Shown: positions 38,101 through 53,100 of the stretch, in pieces
How positions within the stretch are numbered: position 1 is the first letter of the stretch
Layout of the letters: each line of letters starts with the position of its first letter
DNA from: Diabrotica undecimpunctata
Lineage: Eukaryota > Arthropoda > Insecta > Coleoptera > Chrysomelidae
Length of the DNA: 64,000 nucleotides
Assembly: GCF_040954645.1 (NCBI RefSeq)
Contig: NC_092805.1
Coordinates: forward strand, 19,928,741 to 19,992,740
Direction of reading: 5' to 3'
Notes under the pieces: generated by a model
Databases searched by the model: none
Seen by the model: the letters and a program-made list of their open reading frames with translations, nothing else
Told to the model about the DNA's origin: nothing
Translations under genes and position numbers: made by a program

Positions 38101-41100
38101 CAATCACTGGTAATAAACGAAACATTTCGAACACTACTTGACAATAACTCTTAATCACTTCAAAGCACAAACTGAACTGACTACAGCGCGCAGATTCCGC
38201 TGTTATATACGCTGGTTTACGCGGCAAATCACTTACCAAAAGCGCGCGCGGAAGGTAACACCACGTCATCCATATAGGTGACAACATCAACAGAAGCGCG
38301 CGCGCAGTGTAACGTAAAATTACCTGCACTGTGCGCCAATATAACAAAGCCCGGATTATACAAGAATAGTCATACAACGTCAGCAATATGGCGAATCAAT
38401 GCAAAGTATATCAGGACATTTTCTATTATATTCTCTATCTGGAGGCCTAGGAAGGAAAAGACTATCGTGGCTCAGAAACATCCGACAATGGACAGGGCTA
38501 AATTTTGAACAGCTAATAAGAACAGCTGAAGATAGAGAAGATTTTAAAATTGTAGTAGCCAACCTCCATTGAGGAGAGGGCACTTTAAGAAGAAGAAGAA
38601 GATTCTCTATCTTATAACCTGACGTAGATAAGGCTGTAAGTAATTCTATTTATTGTATATTTTATAGAGACACAATTTTCCAACATAAACACGCCTCCTG
38701 TTGTCAGATATATTTCCTAAAATTCCTATTATATTATGAAAATATTAGTATTTAATCGTTAGTCAATGACACTCTGAGAAACATAATATAAAAATAGTTT
38801 TAAAAAATATATACATTAATTAACTAGGTAGGTGCTTATTATTTAAATGAAGACTTCACTAATGAATTAAACCAACTTTGTATATATTACTGATACATAA
38901 AGAAATTTTCAAGTATCGGCAACATTGTAGTCTGGAGTGAATTAAGTATAGTAATAATAAAATTAAGTTAAGTTGAATAGAAATGCAATATCCACTAATA
39001 CGACCCTTCTGCCGTTTTAGGCCCGTCCGTGTACCGGGTATAACCGTACAGTCTGGGTCGAGTGTTTTCTCTACCCCTCTGCCAACCATCTTGTGGAAAA
39101 TGTCTTCATGAAAAGGTAATTTATCCCTAAAGTACCTTATGGTTTGAAATGATTATCCATCCGGTATCACCAGTTTCATTTATTATGGTACTATGTCCTG
39201 ATGCAACCGTTACGTTGCTCAGGTTTTCTCGTAGTCTATATGCACTTCTCGACTTATAACTATGTGCTAAGAATGTATATCCAGTAGAGCCTTGCTGCCG
39301 TTGGTATGCCCACAATAGCCAAAAGTGATATTAAGTCAAGCAATCTTTGTACCTTATTATATCAGTGATGTCTATGTAACTGTTGCATTCACCACCACGT
39401 TATGAATCCAATATAATATGTTGATTTTAAACCCACATTTTTCATAAGTTTCTGGCTAACATTTTTTTCAGATACCCTTTAAAATAAATGCACAGGTTTC
39501 GCAAACACAAAATTTAAGTCTAATTTTGATTAACATAATATCAAAAATATTATGTCTACAAAAGAACGCATTACAAAATAATATCATTATTTGAAAACGT
39601 CTTTGTAGTTTATCTTTAAAAAGATCTTATTATAAAAACTAAAGAGATTAAAATTTTCTTTATTACAAAAATTAAAAAATATATAGTTTTTCTGGTCATT
39701 TACAAAAATTAAATCGCGCATTGCAAAAAAATTCATATTCGAAAATCGCTCCCAACTAAACGTCAAATTAATTTTTCATAATCTGTAGTTTATTCTTAAA
39801 AAACTAAAATTTTATTACACAAAAACTATTTATTACAAACTAAACTTAAATTCTACAATTAAAAACTTTCTTAACAGCGGATAGACAATGGTTTTTCTTT
39901 TTATTTTCTGTTTTCATCGGTTTTTTCTTGAGTACCTCCAAACTGTGTTTTAAATTTACAGATTTCCTGGTGATCTTCTTGGAAACATTAGCTGCAAATA
40001 CTCTTTTGCTATCCTCTCTGGAAATAATTATTGATTTTGCCGGATTCCGGATAATTTCTTCGGCCTGGCGTCTTTCAATCTCCAAAGCATCCCGGAGATT
40101 ATTTCTTAATACGCTGCCACAAAGACAAATACTCTTGAATCTGGGATCTGATCTTGCAGTTGCCAATAAAGACAATGGATCCAACAATCTGAAATATAAA
40201 AAAGTATATCAGTATACAAATTAAAAGTATAATTAAAAAAATAAATATCAATATAACAACAAAAAATAAATAATAAAAAAATAATAAACACTTACCTTAA
40301 AATATTAGACCACATTTCCATGGGAAGCGCCGTCAACTGGAAGCAGGATGCAGCAATCACTGGTAATAAACGAAACATTTCGAACACTACTTGATAATAA
40401 CTCTTAATCACTTCAAAGCACAAAATGAACTGACTACAGCGCGCAGATTCCGCTGTTATATACGCTACTTTACGCGGCAAATCACTTACCAAAAGCGCGC
40501 GCGGAAGGTAACACCACGTCATCCATATAGGTGACAACATCAACAGAAGCGCGCGCGCAGTGTAACGTAAAATTACCTGCACTGTGCGCCAATATAACAA
40601 AGCCCGGATTATACAAGAATAGTCATACAACGTCAGCAATATGGCGAATCAATGCAAAGTATATCAGGACATTTTCTATTATATTCTCTATCTAGAGGCC
40701 TAGGAAGGAAAAGACTATCGTGGCTCAGAAACATCCGACAATGGACAGGGCTAAATTTTGAACAGCTAATAAGAACAGCTGAAGATAGAGAAGATTTTAA
40801 AATTGTAGTAGCCAACCTCCATTGAGGAGAGGGCACTTTAAGAAGAAGAAGAAGATTCTCTATCTTATAACCTGACGTAGATAAGGCTGTAAGTAATTCT
40901 ATTTATTGTATATTTTATTGAGACACAATTTTCCAACATAAACACGCCTCCTGTTGTCAGATATATTTCCTAAAATTCCTATTATATTATGAAAATATTA
41001 GTATTTAATTGTTAGTCAATGACACTCTGAGAAACATAATATAAAAATAGTTTTAAAAAATATATACATTAATTAACTAGGTAGGTGCTTATTATTTAAA

Positions 41101-44100
41101 TGAAGACTTCACTAATGAATTAAACCAACTTTGAATATATTACTGATACATAAAGAAATTTTCAAGTATCGGCAACATTGTAGTCTGGAGTGAATTAAGT
41201 ATAGTAATAATAAAATTAAGTTAAGTTGAATAGAAATGCAATATCCACTAATACGACCCTTCTGCCGTTTTAGGCCCGTCCTTGTACCGGGTATAACCGT
41301 ACAGTCTGGGTCGAGTGTTTTCTCTACCCCTCTGCCAACCATCTTGTGGAAAATGTCTTCATGAAAAGGTAATTTATCTCTAAAGTACCTTATGGTTTGA
41401 AATGATTATCCATCCGGTATCACCAGTTTCATTTATTATGGTACTATGTCCTGATGCAACCGTTACGTTGCTCAGGTTTTCTCGTAGTCTATATGCACTT
41501 CTCGACTTATAACTATGTGCTAAGAATGTATATCCAGTAGAGCCTTGCTGCCGTTGGTATGCCCACAATAGCCAAAAGTGATATTAAGTCAAGCAATCTT
41601 TGTACCTTATTATATCAGTGATGTCTATGTAACTGTTGCATTCACCACCACGTTATAAATCCAATATAATATGTTGATTTTAAACCCACATTTTTCATAA
41701 GTTTCTGGCTAACATTTTTTTCAGATACCCTTTAAAATAAATGCACAGGTTTCGCAAACACAAAATTTAAGTCTAATTTTGATTAACATAATATCAAAAA
41801 TATTATGTCTACAAAAGAACGCATTACAAAATAATATCATTATATGAAAACGTCTTTGTAGTTTATCTTTAAAAAGATCTTATTATAAAAACTAAAGAGA
41901 TTAAAATGTTCTTTATTACAAAAATTAAAAAATATATAGTTTTTCTGGTCATTTACAAAAATTAAATCGCGCATTGCAAAAAAATTCATATTCGAAAATC
42001 GCTCCCAACTAAACGTCAAATTAATTTTTCATAATCTGTAGTTTATTCTTAAAAAACTAAAATTTTATTACACAAAAACTATTTATTACAAACTAAACTT
42101 AAATTCTACAATTAAAAACTTTCTTAACAGCGGATAGACAATGGTTTTTCTTTTTATTTTCTGTTTTCATCGGTTTTTTCTTGAGTACCTCCAAACTGTG
42201 TTTTAAATTTACAGATTTCCTGGTGATCTTCTTGGAAACATTAGCTGCAAATACTCTTTTGCTATCCTCTCTGGAAATAATTATTGACTTTGCCGGATTC
42301 CGGATAATTTCTTCGGCCTGGCGTCTTTCAATCTCCAAAGCATCCCGGAGATTATTTCTTAATACGCTGTCACCAAGACAAATACTCTTGAATCTGATCT
42401 TGCAGTTGCCAATAAAGACAATGGATCCAACAATCTGAAATATAAAAAAGTATATCAGTATACAAATTAAAAGTATAATTAAAAAAATAAATATCAATAT
42501 AACAACAAAAAATAAATAATAAAAAAATAATAAACACTTACCTTAAAATATTAGACCACATTTCCATGGGAAGCGCCGTCAACTGGAAGCAGGATGCAGC
42601 AATCACTGGTAATAAACGAAACATTTCGAACGATAATAACTCTTAATCACTTCAGAGCACAAACTGAACTGACTACAGCGCGCAGATTCCGCTGTTATAT
42701 ACGCTAGTTTACGCGGCAAATCACTTACCAAAAGCACGCGCGGAAGGTAACACCACGTCATCCATATAGGTGACAACATCAACAGAAGCGCGCGCGCGCA
42801 GTGTAACGTAAAATTACCTGCACTGTGCGCCAATATAACAATGCCCGGATTATACAAGAATAGTCATACAACGTCAGCAATATAACGAATCAATGCAAAG
42901 TATATCAGGACATTTTCTATTATATTATCTATCTTATAACCTGACGTAGATAAGGCTGTAAGTAATTCTATTTATTGTATATTTTATTCAGACACAATTT
43001 TCCAACATAAACACGCCTCCTGTTGTCACATATATTTCCTAAAATTCCTATTATATTATGAAAATATTAGTATTTAATCGTTAGTCAATGACACTCTGAG
43101 AAACATAATATAAAAATAGTTTTAAAAAATATATACATTAATTAACTAGGTAGGTGCTTATTATTTTAATGAAGACTTCACTAATGAATTAAACCAACTT
43201 TGTATATATTACTTATACATAAAGAAATTTTCAAGTATCGGCAACATTGTAGTCTGGAGTGAATTAAGTATAGTAATAATAAAATTAAGTTAAGTTGAAT
43301 AGAAATGCAATATCCACTAATACGACCCTTCTGCCGTTTTAGGCCCGTCCGTGTACCGGGTATAACCGTACAGTCTGGGTCGAGTGTTTTCTCTACCCCT
43401 CTGCCAACCATCTTGTGGAAAATGTCTTCATGAAAAGGTAATTTATCCCTAAAGTACCTTATGGTTTGAAATGATTATCCATCCGGTATCACCAGTTTCA
43501 TTTATTATGGTACTATGTCCTGATGCAACCGTTACGTTGCTCAGGTTTTCTCGTAGTCTATATGCACTTCTCGACTTATAACTATGTGCTAAGAATGTAT
43601 ATCCAGTAGAGCCTTGCTGCCGTTGGTATGCCCACAATAGCCAAAAGTGATATTAAGTCAAGCAATCTTTGTACCTTATTATATCAGTGATGTCTATGTA
43701 ACTGTTGCATTCACCACCACGTTATAAATCCAATATAATATGTTGATTTTAAACCCACATTTTTCATAAGTTTCTGGCTAACATTTTTTTCAGATACCCT
43801 TTAAAATAAATGCACAGGTTTCGCAAACACAAAATTTAAGTATAATTTTGATTAACATAATATCAAAAATATTATGTCTACAAAAGAACGCATTACAAAA
43901 TAATATCATTATTTGAAAACGTCTTTGTAGTTTATCTTTAAAAAGATCTTATTATAAAAACTAAAGAGATTAAAATGTTCTTTATTACAAAAATTAAAAA
44001 ATATATAGCTTTTCTGGTCATTTACAAAAATTAAATCGCGCATTGCAAAAAAATTCATATTCGAAAATCGCTCCCAACTAAACGTCAAATTAATTTTTCA

Positions 44101-47100
44101 TAATCTGTAGTTTATTCTTAAAAAACTAAAATTTTATTACATAAAAACTATTTATTACAAACTAAACTTAAATTCTACAATTAAAAACTTTCTTAACAGC
44201 GGATAGACAATGGTTTTTCTTTTTATTTTCTGTTTTCATCGGTTTTTTCTTGAGTACCTCCAAACTGTGTTTTAAATTTACAGATTTCCTGGTGATCTTC
44301 TTGGAAACATTAGCTGCAAATACTCTTTTGCCTCTATCCTCTCTGGAAATAATTATTGATTTTGCCGGATTCTGGATAATTTCTTCGGCCTGGCGTCTTT
44401 CAATCTCCAAAGCATCCCGGAGATTATTTGTTAATACGCTGTCACCAAGACAAATACTCTTGAATCTGATCTTGCAGTTGCCAATAAAGACAATGGATCC
44501 AACAATCTGAAATATAAAAAAGTATATCAGTATACAAATTAAAAGTATAATTAAAAAAATAAATATCAATATAACAACAAAAAATAAATATTAAAAAAAT
44601 AATAAACACTTACCTTAAAATATTAGACCACATTTCCATGGGAAGCGCCGTCAACTGGAAGCAGGATGCAGCAATCACTGGTAATAAACGAAACATTTCG
44701 AACACTACTTGATAATAACTCTTAATCACTTCAAAGCACAAACTGAACTGACTACAGCGCGCAGATTCCGCTGTTATATACGCTAGTTTACGCGGCAAAT
44801 CACTTACCAAAAGCGCGCGCGGAAGGTAACACCACGTCATCCATATAGGTGACAACATCAACAGAAGCGCGCGCGCAGTGTAACGTAAAATTACCTGCAC
44901 TGTGCGCCAATATAACAAAGCCCGGATTATACAAGAATAGTCATACAACGTCAGCAATATGGCGAATCAATGCAAAGTATATCATGACATTTTCTATTAT
45001 ATTCTCTATCTTATAACCTGACGTAGATAAGGCTGTAAGTAATTCTATTTATTGTATATTTTATTGAGACACAATTTTCCAACATAAACACGCCTCCTGT
45101 TGTCAGATATATTTCCTAAAATTCCTATTATATTATGAAAATATTAGTATTTAATCGTTAGTCAATGACACTCTGAGAAACATAATATAAAAATAGTTTT
45201 AAAAAATATATACATTAATTAACTAGGTAGGTGCTTATTATTTTAATGAAGACTTCACTAATGAATTAAACCAACTTTGTATATATTACTTATACATAAA
45301 GAAATTTTCAAGTATCGGCAACATTGTAGTCTGGAGTGAATTAAGTATAGTAATAATAAAATTAAGTTAAGTTGAATAGAAATGCAATATCCACTAATAC
45401 GACCCTTCTGCCGTTTTAGGCCCGTCCGTGTACCGGGTATAACCGTACAGTCTGGGTCGAGTGTTTTCTCTACCCCTCTGCCAACCATCTTGTGGAAAAT
45501 GTCTTCATGAAAAGGTAATTTATCCCTAAAGTACCTTATGGTTTGAAATGATTATCCATCCGGTATCACCAGTTTCATTTATTATGGTAATATGTCCTGA
45601 TGCAACCGTTACGTTGCTCAGGTTTTCTCGTAGTCTATATGCACTTCTCGACTTATAACTATGTGCTAAGAATGTATATCCAGTAGAGCCTTGCTGCCGT
45701 TGGTATGCCCACAATAGCCAAAAGTGATATTAAGTCAAGCAATCTTTGTACCTTATTATATCAGTGATGTCTATGTAACTGTTGCATTCACCACCACGTT
45801 ATAAATCCAATATAATATGTTGATTTTAAACCCACATTTTTCATAAGTTTCTGGCTAACATTTTTTTCAGATACCCTTTAAAATAAATGCACAGGTTTCG
45901 CAAACACAAAATTTAAGTATAATTTTGATTAACATAATATCAAAAATATTATGTCTACAAAAGAACGCATTACAAAATAATATCATTATTTGAAAACGTC
46001 TTTGTAGTTTATCTTTAAAAAGATCTTATTATAAAAACTAAAGAGATTAAAATGTTCTTTATTACAAAAATTAAAAAATATATAGTTTTTCTGGTCATTT
46101 ACAAAAATTAAATCGCGCATTGCAAAAAAATTCATATTCGAAAATCGCCCCCAACTAAACGTCAAATTAATTTTTCATAATCTGTAGTTTATTCTTAAAA
46201 AACTAAAATTTTATTACACAAAAACTATTTATTACAAACTAAACTTAAATTCTACAATTAAAAACTTTCTTAACAGCGGATAGACAATGGTTTTTCTTTT
46301 TATTTTCTGTTTTCATCGGTTTTTTCTTGAGTACCTCCAAACTGTGTTTTAAATTTACAGATTTCCTGGTGATCTTCTTGGAAACATTAGCTGCAAATAC
46401 TCTTTTGCTATCCTCTCTGGAAATAATTATTGATTTTGCCGGATTCCGGATAATTTCTTCGGCCTGGCGTCTTTCAATCTCCAAAGCATCCCGGAGATTA
46501 TTTCTTAATACGCTGTCACCAAGACAAATACTCTTGAATCTGGGATCAGATCTTGCAGTTGCCAATAAAGACAATGGATCCAACAATCTGAAATATAAAA
46601 AAGTATATCAGTATACAAATTAAAAGTATAATTAAAAAAATAAATATCAATATAACAACAAAAAATAAATAATAAAAAAATAATAAACACTTACCTTAAA
46701 ATATTAGACCACATTTCCATGGGAAGCGCCGTCAACTGGAAGCAGGATGCAGCAATCACTGGTAATAAACGAAACATTTCGAACACTACTTGATAATAAC
46801 TCTTAATCACTTCAAAGCACAAACTGAACTGACTACAGCGCGCAGATTCCGCTTATATACGCTAGTTTACGCGGCAAATCACTTACCAAAAGCGCGCGCG
46901 GAAGGTAACACCACGTCATCCATATATGTGACAACATCAACAGAAGCGCGCGCGCAGTGTAACGTAAAATTACCTGCACTGTGCGCCAATATAACAAAGC
47001 CCGGATTATACAAGAATAGTCATACAACGTCAGCAATATGGCGAATCAATGCAAAGTATATCATGACATTTTCTATTATATTCTCTATCTTATAACCTGA

Positions 47101-50100
47101 CGTAGATAAGGCTGTAAGTAATTCTATTTATTGTATATTTTATAGAGACACAATTTTCCAACATAAACACGCCTCCTGTTGTCAGATATATTTCCTAAAA
47201 TTCCTATTATATTATGAAAATATTAGTATTTAATCGTTAGTCAATGACACTCTGAGAAACATAATATAAAAATAGTTTTAAAAAATATATACATTAATTA
47301 ACTAGGTAGGTGCTTATTATTTTAATGAAGACTTCACTAATGAATTAAACCAACTTTGTATATATTACTTATACATAAAGAAATTTTCAAGTATCGGCAA
47401 CATTGTAGTCTGGAGTGAATTAAGTATAGTAATAATAAAATTAAGTTAAGTTGAATAGAAATGCAATATCCACTAATACGACCCTTCTGCCGTTTTAGGC
47501 CCGTCCGTGTACCGGGTATAACCGTACAGTCTGGGTCGAGTGTTTTCTCTACCCCTCTGCCAACCATCTTGTGGAAAATGTCTTCATGAAAAGGTAATTT
47601 ATCCCTAAAGTACCTTATGGTTTGAAATGATTATCCATCCGGTATCACCAGTTTCATTTATTATGGTACTATGTCCTGATGCAACCGTTACGTTGCTCAG
47701 GTTTTCTCGTAGTCTATATGCACTTCTCGACTTATAACTATGTGCTAAGAATGTATATCCAGTAGAGCCTTGCTGCCGTTGGTATGCCCACAATAGCCAA
47801 AAGTGATATTAAGTCAAGCAATCTTTGTACCTTATTATATCAGTGATGTCTATGTAACTGTTGCATTCACCACCACGTTATAAATCCAATATAATATGTT
47901 GATTTTAAACCCACATTTTTCATAAGTTTCTGGCTAACATTTTTTTCAGATACCCTTTAAAATAAATGCACAGGTTTCGCAAACACAAAATTTAAGTATA
48001 ATTTTGATTAACATAATATCAAAAATATTATGTCTACAAAAGAACGCATTACAAAATAATATCATTATTTGAAAACGTCTTTGTAGTTTATCTTTAAAAA
48101 GATCTTATTATAAAAACTAAAGAGATTAAAATGTTCTTTATTACAAAAATTAAAAAATATATAGCTTTTCTGGTCATTTACAAAAATTAAATCGCGCATT
48201 GCAAAAAAATTCATATTCGAAAATCGCTCCCAACTAAACGTCAAATTAATTTTTCATAATCTGTAGTTTATTCTTAAAAAACTAAAATTTTATTACACAA
48301 AAACTATTTATTACAAACTAAACTTAAATTCTACAATTAAAAACTTTCTTAACAGCGGATAGACAATGGTTTTTCTTTTTATTTTCTGTTTTCATCGGTT
48401 TTTTCTTGAGTACCTCCAAACTGTGTTTTAAATTTACAGATTTCCTGGTGATCTTCTTGGAAACATTAGCTGCAAATACTCTTTTGCTATCCTCTCTGGA
48501 AATAATTATTGATTTTGCCGGATTCCGGATAATTTCTTCGGCCTGGCGTCTTTCAATCTCCAAAGCATCCCGGAGATTATTTCTTAATACGCTGTCACCA
48601 AGACAAATACTCTTGAATCTGGGATCTGATCTTGCAGTTGCCAATAAAGACAATGGATCCAACAATCTGAAATATAAAAAAGTATATCAGTATACAAATT
48701 AAAAGTATAATTAAAAAAATAAATATCAATATAACAACAAAAAATAAATAATAAAAAAATAATAAACACTTACCTTAAAATATTAGACCACATTTCCATG
48801 GGAAGCGCCGTCAACTGGAAGCAGGATGCAGCAATCACTGGTAATAAACGAAACATTTCGAACACTACTTGATAATAACTCTTAATCACTTCAAAGCACA
48901 AAATGAACTGACTACAGCGCGCAGATTCCGCTGTTATATACGCTAGTTTACGCGGCAAATCACTTACCAAAAGCGCGCGCGTAAGGTAACACCACGTCAT
49001 CCATATAGGTGACAACATCAACAGAAGCGCGGGCGCAGTGTAACGTAAAATTACCTGCACTGTGCGCCAATATAACGAAGCCCGGATTATACAAGAATAG
49101 TCATACAACGTCAGCAATATGGCGAATCAATGCAAAGTATATCAGGACATTTTCTATTATATTCTCTATCTTATAACCTGACGTAGATAAGGCTGTAAGT
49201 AATTCTATTTATTGTATATTTTATAGAGACACAATTTCCCAACATAAACACGCCTCCTGTTGTCAGATATATTTCCTAAAATTCCTATTATATTATGAAA
49301 ATATTAGTATTTAATCGTTAGTCAATGACACTCTGAGAAACATAATATAAAAATAGTTTTAAAAAATATATACATTAATTAACTAGGTAGGTGCTTATTA
49401 TTTTAATGAAGACTTCACTAATGAATTAAACCAACTTTGTATATATTACTTATACATAAAGAAATTTTCAAGTATCGGCAACATTGTAGTCTGGAGTGAA
49501 TTAAGTATAGTAATAATAAAATTAAGTTAAGTTGAATAGAAATGCAATATCCACTAATACGACCCTTCTGCCGTTTTAGGCCCGTCCGTGTACCGGGTAT
49601 AACCGTACAGTCTGGGTCGAGTGTTTTCTCTACCCCTCTGCCAACCATCTTGTGGAAAATGTCTTCATGAAAAGGTAATTTATCCCTAAAGTACCTTATG
49701 GTTTGAAATGATTATCCATCCGGTATCACCAGTTTCATTTCACCTTGTAATATTCATAATAGACCTTACATGGTATAGTTCGTTGAGAGCAGGTTGTTAA
49801 GAAGCTTTTAAACTTATAAAAATATACAGGGTGCTCCGATAAAATAAAGCTTTTGGACTTAGTTAGGCTTGTGTGAGTCACCCTGTAAATTCAAATTTAT
49901 GTTTTAAAAGCATTTATTTGAGGTCGATTCTGTAACGATACTCAGAGCCTGTTGAATTATATCTCTGACTGCGCCACTAAAGAGGACCAGTTTATTGCCG
50001 AGTCTAAGGTCTATCCAACGAGAAGAGATAGCGCGCCCAAACAATAAGTACCGGCCATACAAGCGGCGCAAGCAACTGAGAATTTCAGATTTTAGTTCAG

Positions 50101-53100
50101 TTCATAAATAGCTTTCGTGGTGATTGCACATATTGGCGCGTTTAATCGAACTTATTGCGTGTTTATACTTCTTATAGTCTGCTTTTATATTCAGTAAGAA
50201 GGTGACCACTCGTATGCTAAACATTTTTTTACACTGTTTACAGTTTTGCGGCCTAGTTTATAGTTTTACAAACAATATCGAGTTCTACAGATTCTGCGGA
50301 GAAATTTACTCCAAAAAAGCGGTCAAAATTATGTGCATGTAACGAGTAGGTTAAGCTTCTGTGTACAGAATTATTAGGGAAGTAAAGAAGGATTTTCTTC
50401 ACCGAAAAACAACAAGCCCAGAAAAACCATACTGGACAAAATGGACGATTTTGATAAAACTGGTATACGACGAATTGTACATAAATGATATCATAACACA
50501 TATGTTTGGTACCTAGCGTTTTTAACAGCTGGCATCCCTAATTTTCGACCATTTTTTCTCAGGCAACCTTATATCATCACATTAAGAAAAAAATTAGCTT
50601 GAATTTGATATACAAACATGCAAATACGTCATAATCAGCGTATTTTATTTAAAAAATAAATGAACGAGACAAAATATTTTGTCAAAAACTAATTACTATT
50701 AATTGAATTAAAAATATTGGTGGCTTCTATTTGAATGGCAACCTATTATCAATGCATTCTCCTAATTTTAAACACATGTAAAAATGTGTGTTTGATAAAC
50801 TACGTTATGATCGTAGTGATCCTACAGTGGGAAATAGCAGTGCAATGAGAACAAATTCGGAGAAGAAATGGATTTTTCTTACCTGCAATATTTATCTTGA
50901 ATTTTGTGCGTTCTTGGAAGAGATCTATTCAATTTTTGATCGCACGCTTTGGTAATTTTTGGATATGTTGAAATTTTGTTCTCGAAATCATCATCAACCT
51001 TATTGTGATTTTTCTTCAGCGATCCTAAACGTTTCCCAAAACACGAACTACTGCTATTATTCTTTTCACTGGAAGACGACGTACGCGTCTTGGAACTGGA
51101 AGAGGAAATGTCTGATTGTTCTTCGTAGTTTCTGGGACGGATTGGAACTTCACCTGAAATATTTTAAACATTTAAAATAGGTTTTTCGTCGATATGTATT
51201 AATACATATCGTTTGCCCTCATACAATGTAGTTAAAACTTTATGGTCGGTATGTAGCTTACGTGAGATGGAGTGAGAAACACCTATTTAAAAAGAGAGAG
51301 GTATATTAGGTCAGCCCATTATATCGACGAAATAGCATTAGTGGAACTAAGAAAGAGGAGAAGTTCAACATTGCCAAACTTATTGGTTTTATTTGACCTG
51401 TTGTCTTTTTGGCATTTTAACAACATTCTAAGATAATCAAATTTGGGCGAATTGATTTAAATGGCAGCTTACTGTTAATTATTTTAAATTTGCCACAATT
51501 TTTCTTTACAATAAGTTTAATTTAACATTTTGATTTCCACTTCGGAAATCGTTTTATGTAAATAAAATTTATTAATGTTTCGTATTTTAAGTACGATTTC
51601 CGAATTGGAAATCTAAACATCAAAATAAGCTTATTTTAAAGTCACATTGTGCCTTATTCGCAATAAAAATAATAAATTGAAATATCAAACCACAATAAAA
51701 AACCTTCTTACAAAATTATTTGGCAACGTCGAGCTCTAAAATAAAGACGTTGATCTACAAACTGTCTTCGTAGTTCTCTAACGAGAAAAACAGTAGAGGT
51801 CAGTCGTTGACGTTTTATCGTTAATGAAACTGAACTGCTTTTCGTAAACAAGTAACAAGTTGAAAAACTAATAATTAAAATATTTAAGCGAATACATAAA
51901 CAAACATGCTTTCTTGAATCAAAGAAAAATACTGAAATACTTTCAACAGCTTTTCAAATTTGTTGTAGTTGATTTAGAACTAAGTTTTTCTTTGCAAAAT
52001 TTGCATACAGCCTTCTCACTGTTAATGTCTTTCTCAAAGTGATGCCATAAAATACTAACATCTTTACGCGCAGACATGTTAAACACACGATTAGTTAATA
52101 TAGTAAATATTTAGTACTCACAGAATAAATTCACATTTACGTTAGACAAAACACCAACTCCAAATAAAAATTTAGTTTGCTGAATTATATAAAACGTGAA
52201 TCGGGGGCTCCAATGTGTTAATATTTCAAATTAAAAATAATCGATCATTGCAAAATTCAGAAAGTCGAGCATAAAAGCTGCATCTTCTACAAATGTTCAT
52301 TTTTTGAAAATACAATTATTACGCTTGTACTAGGTAAATGATTTTAACTAAGAAAAAGACTTCTTAATTGAATATTTAAAATAAATAAATCCTTTAACGA
52401 ATTATCAATAAAGATTTCAGCTTCAAAACTAGTCGGCTTCCCAGTGAGAAAACGTAGATTCGTTAACGACAAATAAACGGTGAAATAAAACAGTTCGGTG
52501 ATTCAACGCTCATCTCTACAGAACAGGAGTGATAATATGTCATGCGTAATCACGGTAGTAAGTTGTTCTTTCATAAAGCATAATAGATAAACACAGTCCA
52601 GTAGGTCAGTATTAGTAAAGCATTATGAGGGAGCAGGTGTATTGTATTAAATTTAAACTGGACGAAAAATTTACGTCTTTTAATTAAAAATAAGACATTA
52701 TTTGGTATTTTCCAAATAATATCTTTGAAACTATTTTCGTTAAGATTTTTTGGAGGTATTAAGTATGAAAATAAGAATTAGTTCTATAAAAATGAAACAA
52801 AAAAAGATAAAATTAGTATAAAATTTGTTCTATAAAAATAAAATCAAATAAAAAATAATTCCAACACTACTGTTTAAATTAAAATAACTCCAAACAATTA
52901 GAAATTCTAAACCAAATTCTTAGGTAATTAAATGTTCAAACAGACCACCAAGTTGTAACAAACAGTAACCAAATCTATTATACAAAGCATTCCTCATGGC
53001 GTTGAGTTCATCTGCCGATATGTTTTGGCTAAGTTGGATTATCTTTTCCTTTAGTTCCTCCAAGTTGGTGGCTCGCTCGAACTCATGCCTGTACAATTTT

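Larger units (their letters stand above)
25672..49740 (-). repeat. Tandem array of eleven F-box units (2.07-2.25 kb each)
   Basis: Head-to-tail units with exon-2 stops at 26544, 28781, 30861, 33114, 35353, 37593, 39846, 42099, 44168, 46245 and 48324. Spacings are 2237, 2080, 2253, 2239, 2240, 2253, 2253, 2069, 2077 and 2079. The two size classes are explained by a 172-bp LINE insertion (161 bp plus an 11-bp target duplication). Units are nearly identical over coding, promoter and spacer. The left end is eroded (internal deletions in the first spacer near 25714 and 25955). The right end stops at 49740 in mid-spacer. The whole array lies inside one host intron and on the host gene's strand. Confidence 0.92.

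Noticed and set aside
42099..42497. 132- and 133-codon frames in units 8 and 9 beginning in the intron
   Set aside because: They exist only because the 7-bp deletion puts the end of exon 2 in frame with intron sequence; they ignore the intact acceptor.
25672..49740. Could the regular repeats be a CRISPR-like or satellite array
   Set aside because: Unit length over 2 kb, complete spliced genes inside, and a eukaryotic context exclude CRISPR; pure satellite is unlikely given intact promoters and open frames.
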